From: Perkinsus olseni
Taxonomy: Eukaryota; Perkinsozoa; Perkinsida
NCBI GenBank assembly: GCA_013115125.1
Contig: JABANN010000337.1
Span: 1 to 37,542, forward strand
Direction of reading: 5' to 3'
DNA: 37,542 bases
In this document: piece by piece, positions 9,197 to 17,249 of the stretch
How positions within the stretch are numbered: the stretch's first letter is position 1
How the letters are laid out: each line of letters opens with the position of its first letter
Made by a program: the position numbers and the translations under genes
The notes under the pieces: model-generated
Database searches by the model: none
Told to the model about the DNA's origin: nothing
Seen by the model: only the letters and a program-made list of their open reading frames with translations

Positions 9197-9394
9197 TCTC
9201 CAAAGGGGTCCTCGAAGAACTTGAGCAGCTTCCTCTCCTCCCCGGAGTTGGCCGGGAAGCCATCACGTCCGAGCCGCAGAGAGAGGACATCCTTCCGGAC
9301 CTGGTAGTCAAAAGGTCCCCGGATCGAATCCGGGGATGAGCAGTACCTCTGGAATGCCGCCAGTTTTCCAAACTCCATCAGCGGAGTCCGGCAT
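9166..9394 (-). CDS. 60-residue protein of unknown function, two exons
   Basis: Exons 9347-9394 and 9301-flanking 9166-9300 sum to 183 nt. The protein starts MPDSADGVWKTGGIPE and continues VRKDVLSLRLGRDG, ending FGDQIPKKDLHV-TGA. The exons are in different frames and only the removal of the 46-nt intron 9301-9346 joins them, which supports both gene and intron. The 3' end overlaps the end of the plus-strand gene above by about 30 nt. Extra 5' exons are possible, because a CCAG precedes the ATG. No family recognised. Confidence 0.65.
9301..9346 (-). other. Intron containing an antisense tRNA T-arm
   Basis: A 46-nt GTACTG...TACCAG intron. On the plus strand it reads GTAGTCAAAAGGTCCCCGGA then TCGAATCCGGGG, a near-perfect T-arm palindrome (CCCCGGATTCGATCCGGGG on the minus strand) with one B-box change (GGATC for GGTTC). 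Splicing switches the frame to a continuous one. Confidence 0.85.
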
Positions 9395-9421
9395 CTGGTA
9401 TTTATACCTATCCGATGCCAA

Positions 9422-9439
9422 ATCGATCGCTTGATCGAT
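9422..9439. other. Hairpin downstream of a stop codon
   Basis: ATCGATC-GCTT-GATCGAT, a perfect 7-bp stem. It lies 12 nt beyond the TGA (9451-9453) of the minus-strand gene above, in its 3' untranslated region. A similar hairpin covers the stop codon of the related gene at 10808-10827. Confidence 0.7.
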
Positions 9440-9450
9440 GAAAGATACTC

Positions 9451-10393
9451 TCACTTTTCTATGCGGAATTTCCCTCTAACAGAAGCAACTCTCTCTTTCT
9501 CGTCTTCCTTCCATATATTATCCCACCAATTCGTTACCGGCGACAAAGCCTTCGCGATGACCGTACTCCGCTCGTCATCTGACATTACCCAATTCAGCAA
9601 GAGGGACGATAAGTCGAAGTACTAGCAAGCCTGCTACTGCTCAGTGTCAGGTTTCGACGTTGGACGCCGTCATTGGCGCCGTCAGCACACTACTAGTATC
9701 GACCTTCTCATACACCTCAGTGTTCGGTATAACAAATTCACAAATGACCGTTCATCATCCCCGTCTATTTTATCGTAGCTCATCAATGACCCAATTCCTA
9801 TTCGTCTTCCACGGGAATATTCTGCTTTTACCCCGACTCTCTTTACTCATAATGATACTTACCATTCGCAGCAGTATTTCCCCGTCCGCTGCCGAGCTGT
9901 GACTGAGCACTGGACGCCACCCCAACCCCAGCCCCCAAGAACTTCGCCCTCTTCCCGTCAGATCTCCTCCCATCGGGCGATGCCAACGCAGGCAGCCCTG
10001 GGTTCAACACCTCCGTCGATACCGCGCTGTTGTTGAGTTGGAAGTAATCTTGTCCAAGGTCCGATGTTGTTACCAAGTCTTTCGAGAGGTTATCGTAACG
10101 GTCAGAATCTGACGGGGCGTATCTTAGGTTGAAGCTGGTGTAATATCCTACCAGATATCGTGTGCATCCTGGGAACTCGGAATGGAAAGATTCTCGATAT
10201 CGTCCAGAATTGCTTCTTGGTCCGAAAACGTATGTATTTGTCTCCGACCTCTACCTTTTCCATACCATGTACGGGGAACTGAACATGACACGACCAGGAG
10301 TTGAACCCAGGGCCATACGGTCCAGCATCTACTCGACTAACCATCACACCAAACATCCCACACCCAGGGGAGTATCATGTCGTGAATGCTTAC
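9451..10393 (-). CDS. Multi-exon protein of unknown function
   Basis: A set of minus-strand exons. The last exon, 9451-9621, follows acceptor GCTTGCTAG and reads YFDLSSLLLNWVMSDDERST then IAKALSPVTNWWDNIWKEDE and ends FRIEK-TGA. The exon around 9890-10090 reads NLSKDLVTTSDLGQDYFQL and then LNPGLPALASPDGRRSDGK. An upstream exon at about 10165-10278 reads VEVGDKYIRFRTKKQFW in one frame, with an equally open alternative frame. Candidate introns are 43-45 nt, plus a 115-nt one (10279-10393). The protein shares the D-Y-x-x-L-x-x-N/A style segment (QDYFQL / KDYLGL) with the gene at 10814, so the two may be relatives. Function unknown. Confidence 0.5.
10279..10393 (-). other. Candidate intron containing a full-length tRNA-like sequence (sense)
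   Basis: A 115-nt GTAAGC...GTTCAG segment. Inside it, in transcript sense, are a D-arm/A-box-like GTGATGGTTAGTCGAG, a central stem region, and GGCCCTGGGTTCAACTCCTG with an exact B-box. The exon frames on either side are not certain, so the intron is a candidate. Confidence 0.55.
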
Positions 10394-10807
10394 AACTATA
10401 GGCCTGCCGGGCCTCCCGGATAGGTTATGAGCTCGTATCGCCATCTGAGCCTTTCCAGTATCAACTACTATTCTGGAAACATAAGTTGTAAGATAAACAT
10501 GTAAACCTACACAGTGCGAAAGATACGCCTTGATATCCCCGCCACTGAGAGCACACTCCCCTATTATTACCTACCCACATCGTCGCCAAGGCTGTTACGA
10601 ATGGTATGGTATCATAAATATCCATCTGAACAAATAAATAAAATATCTTATATCGAATCCACCACGTACATATCCAAGAAAGTAGCATCCCGTTGTTGAG
10701 AGTATGGTAGAACCCGTCACAGTGTTGGCGAACTTCACGATTTTACGCACGTACCCAGTATCAGCACGATTCAGCAGGACCTGGCAGGATGCATTACGAA
10801 ACGGCCG

Positions 10808-10827
10808 AATCGATCACCCGATCGATT
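10808..10827. other. Hairpin covering a stop codon
   Basis: AATCGATC-ACCC-GATCGATT, a perfect 8-bp stem with a 4-nt loop. The minus-strand TGA (10814-10816) lies inside it. It resembles the hairpin at 9422-9439. Confidence 0.75.
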
Positions 10828-11100
10828 TTACATTGATAGAACCTCGTATTCCCGATGGTGCCGCTGAGTTGACAGTAGAACCCCCCAAGTCATTCAAACT
10901 GTACATGAGGTCAGCCTGGAGTCCCAAGTAATCCTTGTCAAAACCTACTGTAGCAACAGCTGGAGGTCGCAGGTTCGATCCCGGAACCCGGCATCACATT
11001 TTACTTATGCGATCTGGCAAAGGCTTCCCGTCAGCAGCTAACCCCTTCGCTTGTCGTGATTGCTCCAATCGGCGTCTCGCGAATCTACACGGAGCGGCTC
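10814..11100 (-). CDS. Unknown protein, two 3' exons resolved
   Basis: The last exon (10814-10947) reads GFDKDYLGLQADLMYSLNDL, then GGSTVNSAAPSGIRGSINVK, and ends SIG-TGA. It joins an upstream exon ending ADGKPLPDRI across intron 10948-11004 (57 nt), which shifts frame. The upstream limit is not fixed. It resembles the neighbour ending at 9451 in overall style (secreted-like, Ser/Gly/Asn-rich, no Cys). No known domain is visible. Confidence 0.5.
10948..11004 (-). other. Intron containing an antisense tRNA 3' half
   Basis: A 57-nt GTAAAA...GCTACAG intron. On the plus strand it reads GGAGGTCGCAGGTTCGATCC with an exact B-box and an acceptor-stem-like tail. The intron ends with CTACAG. The junction A|TA gives RIIGFDKDY in an otherwise open frame. 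Confidence 0.7.
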
Positions 11101-11202
11101 ACGCGTTGGAGAAGTTCACTGCGTATGACACAAAGTGAAAGATGATACGCCTTGTTGTTGGCGGTTAAGCCAGACTAAACACCAATCTTAAACGCGTTCC
11201 CT

Positions 11203-11346
11203 TTAGTACGCTTGAGCTGGGTTCGACCCTTTGCTAGCTGCAGCCGCAAGATTTCCCCGCGACACCCGAAATATTCCCTGTGCGCAATGTCCAGAAGAAT
11301 ATCTTCCCGTTAATATCAACTTTCGATAAAAATATCGATGGGACAT
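11203..11346 (-). CDS. Small open frame, weak
   Basis: A 47-codon frame starts MSHRYFYRKLILTGRYSSG and ends KGSNPAQAY-TAA. Its end is the translation of an antisense tRNA T-arm (GGGTCGAACCC at about 11222-11232). Another frame of the same DNA reads KVDINGKIFFWTLRTGNISG, so which frame is used is unclear, and the T-arm may again be intronic. Low confidence. Confidence 0.25.
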   Translation of the reverse strand: MSHRYFYRKLILTGRYSSGHCAQGIFRVSRGNLAAAASKGSNPAQAY

Positions 11347-11451
11347 GGTAAAATGCGGAATTCTGCAACTGAAAAAAATCTCCCCTCGAGCATGAACTAG
11401 GTGAACAAAGATTCGCTGACGAAACCAGAAAGATACTGCTGTGAAAAAGAA

Positions 11452-12525
11452 TCAATTTGTGAAGAACTTAACTCCGGTAGCATCTGTAGTGTTGCCGCGA
11501 AATATCTCGCATTTACCGGCGAGCTCGAGATTCTCCAAACCGAGCATGATGACCTCCGGCGGTATACCGTGGAATTCTGCAAAGAAAGAAGGAAGATTGT
11601 CTACAACAGCAGTGGTCCACCGGTAGTGCAGAGAATCGAAGCGATTCTATGGTGTAACGGTTAGTATCCCATGCCTCGAAGCTGAAGTGCCAGGCTCAAA
11701 TCCCGGTAGAACCTCCCACTTACCGGCCCCCTGAGAGTCCTCCCCACTATGTAATGAGAAAACAGTCTCAACCGATCCTAGCTTGCCCGTGTTGGTCGCC
11801 TGAACCATCAGCTGTCCAGCGGCAGAGACGGGGTAAGCCTATTACCCAATCGTATATTATCTGGGCCCACTCAGCAGGAGTATGCCAGAGGACCTGCACG
11901 GGTAGGGTATCTTCCTACTCGCTAACCGATTCCGGTAGTACCAGGAATCTTGTCTGTGCGGCATCGCACCATCGTCCATTATCAGTAGATACTAGATCAT
12001 TCAACACCGCTCTGATCCCATCCAGATTCAACTGTCCTAAATCACACGTCTCCATATTAACGGGCGATCTACGATGGGCGGGCGCTACGATGTATTTCTG
12101 GATTGCCGAACACTTCCTGCACTAATGCTGCCGACTGCAACGCTATGTCGAGGAAGCTCCGTTTTTTCTCTCGGCCTACCATTAACCAAAATAGGAGGAG
12201 CTTTAACTGACACCTCTAGCTACTACATGTCTTCAAAACTCGATCTCTCCACAAACTTATCTGCCTCTTCCTTACGGTGAGGTTAGGCTGTAGCCTGAGA
12301 GACGTTAGACTCTGAAGGGGTTACCCTACGACCGGTGAATAACCGAACCAGATTAAATTGGCTCGACCCAAGCTTCTGATGACTCTGTTTTCCGGAGTCG
12401 ATAGCACTGTCACAGTCCCTGCTAGAGATCCCCCCGTAATACGTGTAAAAAGGTGGGAATTTATCGAAGCCGAAGGGCTCCTTCTCTTCAGCAGCAGCAG
12501 CAGCAGCAGCAGCATGCCCGGCCAT
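11452..12525 (-). CDS. VPS25: ESCRT-II complex subunit VPS25
   Basis: Seven exons, 12443-12525, 12227-12294, 12089-12175, 11942-12036, 11846-11893, 11724-11799 and 11452-11576, total 582 nt, or 193 residues. VPS25 is normally 175-205 residues. The order of family features is complete: N-terminal FPPFYTLQPNLTVRKRQISL (the PPXY-like motif and helix of winged helix 1), SLWRDRVLKT, LVQEVFGNPEIHRQLNLDGI, FLVLWHTPAEWAQIIYDW (start of winged helix 2), GEDSQGAEFHGIPPEVIMLG, and C-terminal GKCEIFRGN...GVKFF. VPS25 binds VPS36/VPS22 through its N-terminus and CHMP6/VPS20 through the second winged helix, on endosomes, to start ESCRT-III assembly. Introns 2-5 are 51, 52, 48 and 46 nt, while introns 1 and 6 are 148 and 147 nt. 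An Ala repeat (AGC)n lies just after the start Met. Identification rests on motif order and exact length. Confidence 0.93.
11577..11723 (-). other. VPS25 intron 6 with a complete antisense tRNA-like unit
   Basis: A 147-nt GTAAGT...TTTGCAG intron, fixed by the conserved SGEDSQGAEFHG across the junction. Plus-strand 11643-11713 inside it is a 71-nt tRNA-Gln/Glu-like sequence: 5' GATTCTA pairs with 3' TAGAACC with one mismatch, the D-arm region is TGGTGTAACGGTTAGTATCC, and the T-arm is GCTCAAATCCCGG. The anticodon stem does not pair well, so it is probably a decayed copy. Confidence 0.88.
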
Positions 12526-12656
12526 GTCTGGTGGATCGAAACAACAACTGCATCATCATTGATCATTGATTTTAGCCGTGCGGACGGCCTTGGAACCGAC
12601 AACTTGCGCGATCTTGCGTACTTGCATTCTCCTAACGTAACAACGCAGCTCAGTCG

Positions 12657-13262
12657 GTGACGACCCCCGCGACGACTCTGACTGAATTTTCTTGTGCAGC
12701 TGGTTGCTTCTCCATGAGGACCCCTATAAATACGTTATTGCTGATGGAATTAGTCATTAAGGCTGTGGAGGGAACTGATGGAAAGAAAGATAGGTACGAT
12801 AAGGGTTGGAGAGTTGAAAGGCCGAAATCGTATAGTCCCGGCGGGGGTCGAACCCACGACCTACGGCTCATAAGACCGTCGCTCTAACCACCGAGCTACA
12901 GGACCGATGAGTGTATTTTGCTGCATGGCGAATGCTCACTAGTTCCACTTGGAAATGCATGGCGTTGGGGAGATTCCTCAGCATAAGATGGAAATGAGGA
13001 ATGGGAGACTGCTGTGTAGGATTAAAACCCCCCTTCAGGCCCGTATTCCTTCGTGACGGAGAACTGCGGCATCATCATCACCACAAAAAAGATGCAGTAC
13101 ACGACCCTATTTAAAGAACAACCTAGTGATGCTCGTTCAGGTGAGGCACCCGACCGATGATATACACTTCTTACGTCCGAAGCATCCTCGACGAATTTGG
13201 AGGACTCACGACGATTCCAAGACCACTCACGAGGTAGCCTGGGCTCATGTGTGATATCTCGA
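12657..13262 (+). CDS. Multi-exon protein of unknown function, interrupted by an antisense tRNA
   Basis: A plus-strand frame reads MRTPINTLLMELVIKAVEGT then GKKDRYDKGWRVERPKS and runs into the antisense tRNA at 12833. Splicing out 12830-12901 (GTATAG...CTACAG, 72 nt) continues the frame as TDECILLHGECSLVPLGNAW. Further protein-like pieces follow: QHKMEMRNGRLLC (to 13015) and PYSFVTENCGIIITTKKMQY (from 13039), joined if a 23-nt GTAGGA...TTCAG segment is an intron. Exact start (12657 or 12714) and end are uncertain. No family recognised. Confidence 0.4.
12833..12905 (-). tRNA. tRNA-Ile(UAU)-like gene, copy 1
   Basis: A 73-nt cloverleaf: acceptor GGTCCTG/CGGGACT with two G-U pairs, D-arm GCTC...GAGC, anticodon stem ACGGT/GCCGT with loop CTTATGA (anticodon UAU), variable AGGTC, T-arm GTGGG-TTCGACC-CCCGC and discriminator A. 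The conserved A14 is G here (GCTCGGTGG), unlike the other two copies. Position 37 is G, which is unusual for a tRNA reading an ANN codon. It lies antisense inside a candidate intron of a plus-strand gene. Confidence 0.6.
13016..13038 (+). other. Candidate ultrashort 23-nt intron
   Basis: GTAGGATTAAAACCCCCCTT followed by CAG. Removing it joins GRLLC in one frame to PYSFVTENCG in another, both protein-like. Evidence is only frame continuity. Confidence 0.35.
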
Positions 13263-13422
13263 CATCTCCTCACAGGATCTTGCTCGAGATGATAAGACTG
13301 CTGATAAGGAGCAGGCAGTTAGGTCCACTGCTACCGATACCGCGGCTAGTTTGCTAAGGGGCAGCGGGGGAGGGAGGTGAGATGGCAAAAGGTTCGTTAA
13401 TAGCGAGGAGAGTTATCCTGCC

Positions 13423-14348
13423 ATGATGTCTCCGCCTCCTCTTAGCACACAATCATCCTGTAGGCTCTTCACCGTTCCCTTCAACCAACTCCTCTCTACG
13501 CCACGCGCGTGTCCACTCTTCCCGTTTCGGACTATGAGACATTCGCTTCGACCGTGCCTTCTCAGAGAGTCCAAAACAACAGTAGTTCGTCATCGGAGCG
13601 GCCCTCTACCCGTAGGATTCGGAGCACCCCCTACTCGCCACTTTCACCCAACATCCTTCAAGTACAATAGGCACCCTTGGCTGGAAACGAACTAGCGTTG
13701 TTCGGGTTACCTCAGGCTCACCATATTCTATCTACTCTACACCTTGACTACGGCAGCTGTACTGGTATTCATAGTATGGCTCGCTTACGTTAAACTGCCA
13801 CCAATAGTGGAAGACGCCACCGACAGTACTGCGATAGAATCTAACAAAATACGCGATTTCATTTGCTGCCTCCCTGATGATCTCCTCATACCCTCCACCA
13901 AGACGGTGCCCCGAATTTCTGGGCCACAAGTGATCACAATCACACGTGAGAGGACGGCAGCGCTGTTGCCGATGCTTCGGGTTACAATGCCGTCGTAGGT
14001 TCATACTCTGCCTCCCGTGCGTCATCATTGAACCACAAGGAGAGTGGCCGGGCCTCCTTCGCACCAACAACCTCCCCTCAAGAGAGCTCTCTGTCCTCCT
14101 GCTGCTCTTCCTTGACCCCCTCCGCATCATGCTTATCAACGGGAGAGAGAATGGGTGGAGTATCGGATGATGATACCATCGTAAGGCAAATCGATAATCG
14201 TGAAGATCCTGTAGCTCAGTGGTTAGAGCGACGGTCTTATGAGCCGTAGGTCGTGGGTTCGACCCCCGCCGGGATTACAGAATTTTTGTTGTCTACTGGG
14301 GTATGATCATCTCTCCATTCCCCTCAGATACGATCCACATCGTCTGAG
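13423..14348 (+). CDS. Single-pass membrane protein, multi-exon
   Basis: A plus-strand frame from about 13715 reads LTIFYLLYTLTTAAVLVFIV WLAY, a clear transmembrane helix, then KLPPIVEDATDSTAIESNK. It splices across a 53-nt intron (GTGAGA...GTCGTAG, 13946-13998) from ITITR to SYSASRASSLNHKESG, a Ser-rich cytosolic-type tail ending GGVSDDDTI at 14180. The next intron candidate is 14181-14280, which holds a tRNA. The last exon is short with two possible frames. The upstream part (from 13423, MMSPPPLSTQSSCRLF) is less certain. The minus strand of the same DNA has in-frame stops, which supports the plus strand. Function unknown. Confidence 0.5.
14181..14280 (+). other. Candidate 100-nt intron almost filled by a tRNA gene (sense)
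   Basis: GTAAGG...ATTACAG. The tRNA occupies 14205-14277 and its last bases plus CAG make the acceptor. The upstream exon ends in an open Ser-rich frame (SDDDTI). The minus strand also has intron-like edges here (GTAATC...GAGCTACAG). Confidence 0.5.
14205..14277 (+). tRNA. tRNA-Ile(UAU)-like gene, copy 2
   Basis: The same 73-nt cloverleaf as copy 1 with A14 intact. It carries a compensated pair: A2-U71 replaces G2-C71 (GATCCTG with CGGGATT). This covariation suggests selection on structure at some time, or descent from a functional variant. Loop CTTATGA, discriminator A. Confidence 0.65.
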
Positions 14349-14388
14349 CAGCTCCCACCATCCGCTTTCATGAGCCCAATCGGAACAG

Positions 14389-14727
14389 TCACGTAATCGT
14401 GATTGAATATTTGATGAGCATCCTCATCGTTTGTGCTAGAAAGTAGCACGCATGCACATCGCTGTGTTCATCATCACCACCACCGTGATTATGTCCTTTA
14501 TTTGGTTGAGTCCTACTATAAATGCAGCGTGGTAAACAGGTGGCTTTCCATATCGGTCCACTCGGGCTCAGGTGAGTCGAAGCATTAGAGTAAACTGAAA
14601 GAAGAGGAGGTTCCAACATTTCATGATGGATTGCCTGATCCGTTGACGCGGCTACCCAATAGATCAACGACAACATCATCACCATCACCAACAACGTTAG
14701 CACTGTCATGCTAGGTCGCAACGGCAT
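14389..14727 (-). CDS. Small secreted or membrane-anchored protein
   Basis: A 112-codon frame. The N-terminus MPLRPSMTVLTLLVMVMMLS then LIYWVAAS is a signal peptide or signal anchor. The rest contains two Cys close together (KATCLPRCIYS), a His/Asp/Gly-rich stretch (GHNHGGGDDEHSDVHACYF) and no known domain. A short intron could be hidden inside. The hydrophobic start and lack of repeats support it being real. Confidence 0.45.
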   Translation of the reverse strand: MPLRPSMTVLTLLVMVMMLSLIYWVAASTDQAIHHEMLEPPLLSVYSNASTHLSPSGPIWKATCLPRCIYSRTQPNKGHNHGGGDDEHSDVHACYFLAQTMRMLIKYSITIT

Positions 14728-14841
14728 AGACTTCGATGGCCTCCGTCATTCATTTCATCGACACCTCCGACGTTCCGAAATCACAACTAAATACATATCT
14801 CTGGTGATTTAGTCCCTGCTGGAACCACAGTGATACCATGG

Positions 14842-15372
14842 TTACGTTGTATGTTTGCTGTTGGTGTACACTGTAACCGACAACACACTCGTCTCATTCG
14901 ACACCACCACGCCTTCAATCGGCTCGAGTGTCTTCCGCAGGGTCGCTTCTCTATTTGCATCAAAAGGCCCTTGAAGGTGCAGGTCTATAGTGCCCGACTT
15001 CTTCCTTTCTTCTACTTTCACAGCGCTCGATAACGAGTGCACGAAAGACTTGCCTTCGTCCAGAGGGCCTCCCGGGAGTGTTGTCCTCAACCTCACTGTG
15101 AAAGCAGCGCTTTTCAACTGGACTGAGACACTGTCAGTAGCAGTGCGTTCATTGTTCTTGTCCGCGCTTAGGTGAATCTGTCCTGCTTGAGACAGCTCGT
15201 GAAGCAACTTCGGGCCTGAAGCCACCCTTCTCCCCCTGGCTGCATGCACAACAGGTAGCAAGCAGAGGGCTAGGCTGACACTACTACTTAGGCGTACTAT
15301 TCTGCGCTTCACTGGGTCTGCACAGGCTAGAAGTGGAAAATTGTGTTCGAGCGGAACAACGACATCAGCCAC
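14842..15372 (-). CDS. Secreted-protein family member S1
   Basis: One of four minus-strand paralogues (with 16032, 18159 and 21291). A hydrophobic leader SVSLALCLLPVVHAARGRR is followed by a conserved body: LHELSQAGQIHLSADKNNER, ATDSVSVQLKSAAF, a VEERKKSGTIDLHLQGP strand pair, and LRKTLEPIEG with an N-glycosylation site. In the closest paralogue (21291) the leader starts at an ATG. The aligned codon here is ATA, so this copy must start at an upstream ATG (15372) that adds 25 residues before the leader, or it is dying. Function unknown. The ARGRR after the leader resembles a proprotein-cleavage site. Confidence 0.65.
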   Translation of the reverse strand: MADVVVPLEHNFPLLACADPVKRRIVRLSSSVSLALCLLPVVHAARGRRVASGPKLLHELSQAGQIHLSADKNNERTATDSVSVQLKSAAFTVRLRTTLPGGPLDEGKSFVHSLSSAVKVEERKKSGTIDLHLQGPFDANREATLRKTLEPIEGVVVSNETSVLSVTVYTNSKHTT

Positions 15373-15373
15373 C

Positions 15374-16031
15374 TCTTGCTACTGCTCGATCTCCAGTACT
15401 GGTGAGCCCTCCCTGACTCGTGTCCGCCCTCCTACACTCTATCACGGACCCCGCCGTTTGGACCTTGCTACGACAATCATTTGGTGATGTGGGCAGATTA
15501 CTGATAATAGATCTTACCCGCTGTATTCGACGACTTTTGGCGATGATGTGAGCATCTTTGCCAGTCTTGCAAGGACGAAAGAACAGTCGAGGTAGTCTTA
15601 CCCAACTAACGGTCCTGAAATCGTTCTCAACCACGGCCCCAACACTTTGTACGATCGGCAAGTGCTCCTCCACGAGTGACTATTCGTCATACTCAAGAAT
15701 GTTTTGTTAGCCTGATTTTTAATCCCAGGGCATGGCAATTCATCACCCTATCATCATCATCATCCTTCAGGTAACTGTTAACATCATCTCGCCAACGGGA
15801 GGCACGGGAGGCCGCAGCCTAGACTTATCATTCTCACTACTACCAAGCCCACTATCACTAGCCCGCATGAGCAGTCATCAAGGTTGGCCCTCCCTCTGCA
15901 CCTGTCGTCGTGTTGTAGCTCACGTCACTCGACTGAGAACGCAGCTACAGAATCATATAAACAACAACAATACCATGATAAAGATCGTGAGCTTCATTAA
16001 CAACTAGATGACACCCTAACATTATCGATTA
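15374..16031. other. Region between two family members
   Basis: A minus-strand frame at 15365-15673 (MEEHLPIVQSVGAVVENDF) is open and mildly protein-like, possibly an exon. The rest, 15680-16030, holds short ATC repeats and no supported gene. Confidence 0.3.
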
Positions 16032-16631
16032 TCACACCTTCGCTTCGTACTTGCAGACTGGTTTCCCCTCTGAATCCTCGAACCGAACTCCGACGATGGT
16101 ATAATCAGTAGTCGCAGCATTAGTCGTTGCACCACCACCACCACCACCACCACCACCAGCAGCAGCAGCACTTGATAGCGCTACTGATAATATCATAGTG
16201 TTGTTGGAGACCACCACTACCGACGACGGTGTCTCTCTTATTCCTCCAACTAACTCCCTCAGAGTTGCATCTATCCCAGCTGGGATGGGCTCCCTCAAGT
16301 ACATGTCAACGGCCATGTTGCCCTTCTCTACTAACCTCAGCTGGCTCCCAATGGAATACGTGCGAGATCTGGCTACAGGTCTAGGACCTTGCGCAGCAGG
16401 GTGGCCTCGATCCTGCATTGTTAGCTTCATTTTCATTTCGAAGTCGGATGGCTCACCGCTGAATTTAACGAAGACATCACGTATAGCGGGGCATCTATTT
16501 TTCAGAACAGGCTTCAGGCGTAGCTCGTCAGCTTGAGTTAGTTTGGTCAGCAATTCTGGGCAGGGCGCGGGCCACCTCCCTCTGGCGGCCTTCAGTATTG
16601 GTAGCAAGGAGATGATAGTGCGAGGCACCAT
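16032..16631 (-). CDS. Secreted-protein family member S2
   Basis: 199 codons: leader MVPRTIISLLPILKAARGR, then LLTKLTQADELRLKPVLKNR, VFVKFSGEPSDFEMKMKLTM (shared with member S4: VFVKFTGNEFDFEMKMKTSI), and NMAVDMYLREPIPAGIDATL matching S4's GGIDMYLKDPITADKELKL. It has an Ala/Gly homopolymer insertion encoded by trinucleotide repeats and a unique C-terminus (GVRFEDSEGKPVCKYEAKV). Predicted extracellular or vesicular. Function unknown. Confidence 0.75.
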   Translation of the reverse strand: MVPRTIISLLPILKAARGRWPAPCPELLTKLTQADELRLKPVLKNRCPAIRDVFVKFSGEPSDFEMKMKLTMQDRGHPAAQGPRPVARSRTYSIGSQLRLVEKGNMAVDMYLREPIPAGIDATLRELVGGIRETPSSVVVVSNNTMILSVALSSAAAAGGGGGGGGGATTNAATTDYTIVGVRFEDSEGKPVCKYEAKV

Positions 16632-16807
16632 ACTGAGTGCAGGCTAGCTACGGAATACTGGCTTCGGGCGGGAGTGATGGAAAACCTTGGCAGAATGCAA
16701 GAACAAACTTGCCCCATTTCCGCGGAGGTCCATATCTAGTAGGCATGTTCGCGGTTTTGGCCTCGACCAAATTGCCGTCATCGAGCTATCACCACCGTTA
16801 GTATCAC

Positions 16808-16840
16808 CGACGATCATCATCATCATCATCATCATCATCC
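16808..16840. repeat. ATC trinucleotide tract
   Basis: A run of ATCATCATC about 30 nt long. It is the first strong example of the trinucleotide tracts that dominate beyond 22 kb. Confidence 0.85.
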
Positions 16841-16849
16841 GGTTACCGA

Positions 16850-16893
16850 CCAAAGACCAAAGACCAAAGACCAAAGACCAAAGACCAAAGACC
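16850..16893. repeat. 7-bp tandem repeat (AAAGACC)n
   Basis: About six perfect contiguous copies of AAAGACC. The period is that of many telomere repeats but the sequence is not TTTAGGG, and the tract is internal. Confidence 0.9.
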
Positions 16894-17249
16894 ATCATCG
16901 AAGAGCGTGAGAAGTACGAGAAGGATCCGGGACGTCCCTATGTACCTTTCCTGTTATTCACGAGGAGCTTTGAAGGCCTCTTTAACTGGCGTCTGCTTTC
17001 ATGCAACAACACTCATCTTTCCTTCATCCAGTGGCTTGTGTTGATATTATTATTATTATTATTATCATCATAGTTTTGTTGATAGACCAAGTGCAGATTG
17101 ATTCACGAGTGATGAGCTTAGGTGATTTCACTGCTCACAGAGAGGCTGTGAACACCCTGTTAACGGGGTCGGTTTATCGAAATTCCCATGATGCAGAGGT
17201 TGGGAGAGTGAACAGTGTGTGGCTGTGCTCTGATGAATTGTGTACCTGA

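Noticed and set aside
11643..11713. tRNA-Gln/Glu-like sequence considered as a functional tRNA gene
   Set aside because: The anticodon stem does not pair and the T-stem is irregular. Treated as a decayed copy inside a VPS25 intron.
13960..14165. Minus-strand gene with an in-frame TGA, considered as selenoprotein or recoded stop
   Set aside because: The plus strand has a longer stop-free frame with a clean 53-nt intron and a transmembrane helix, and TGA is used as a normal stop in the kinase and VPS25 genes.
14028..14249. Open frame ending PVAQWLERRSYEP
   Set aside because: The end is the well-known false translation of a tRNA gene. Only the part before 14180 is taken as coding.
16850..16893. 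7-bp repeat considered as an interstitial telomere
   Set aside because: AAAGACC does not match TTTAGGG or close variants in either strand.
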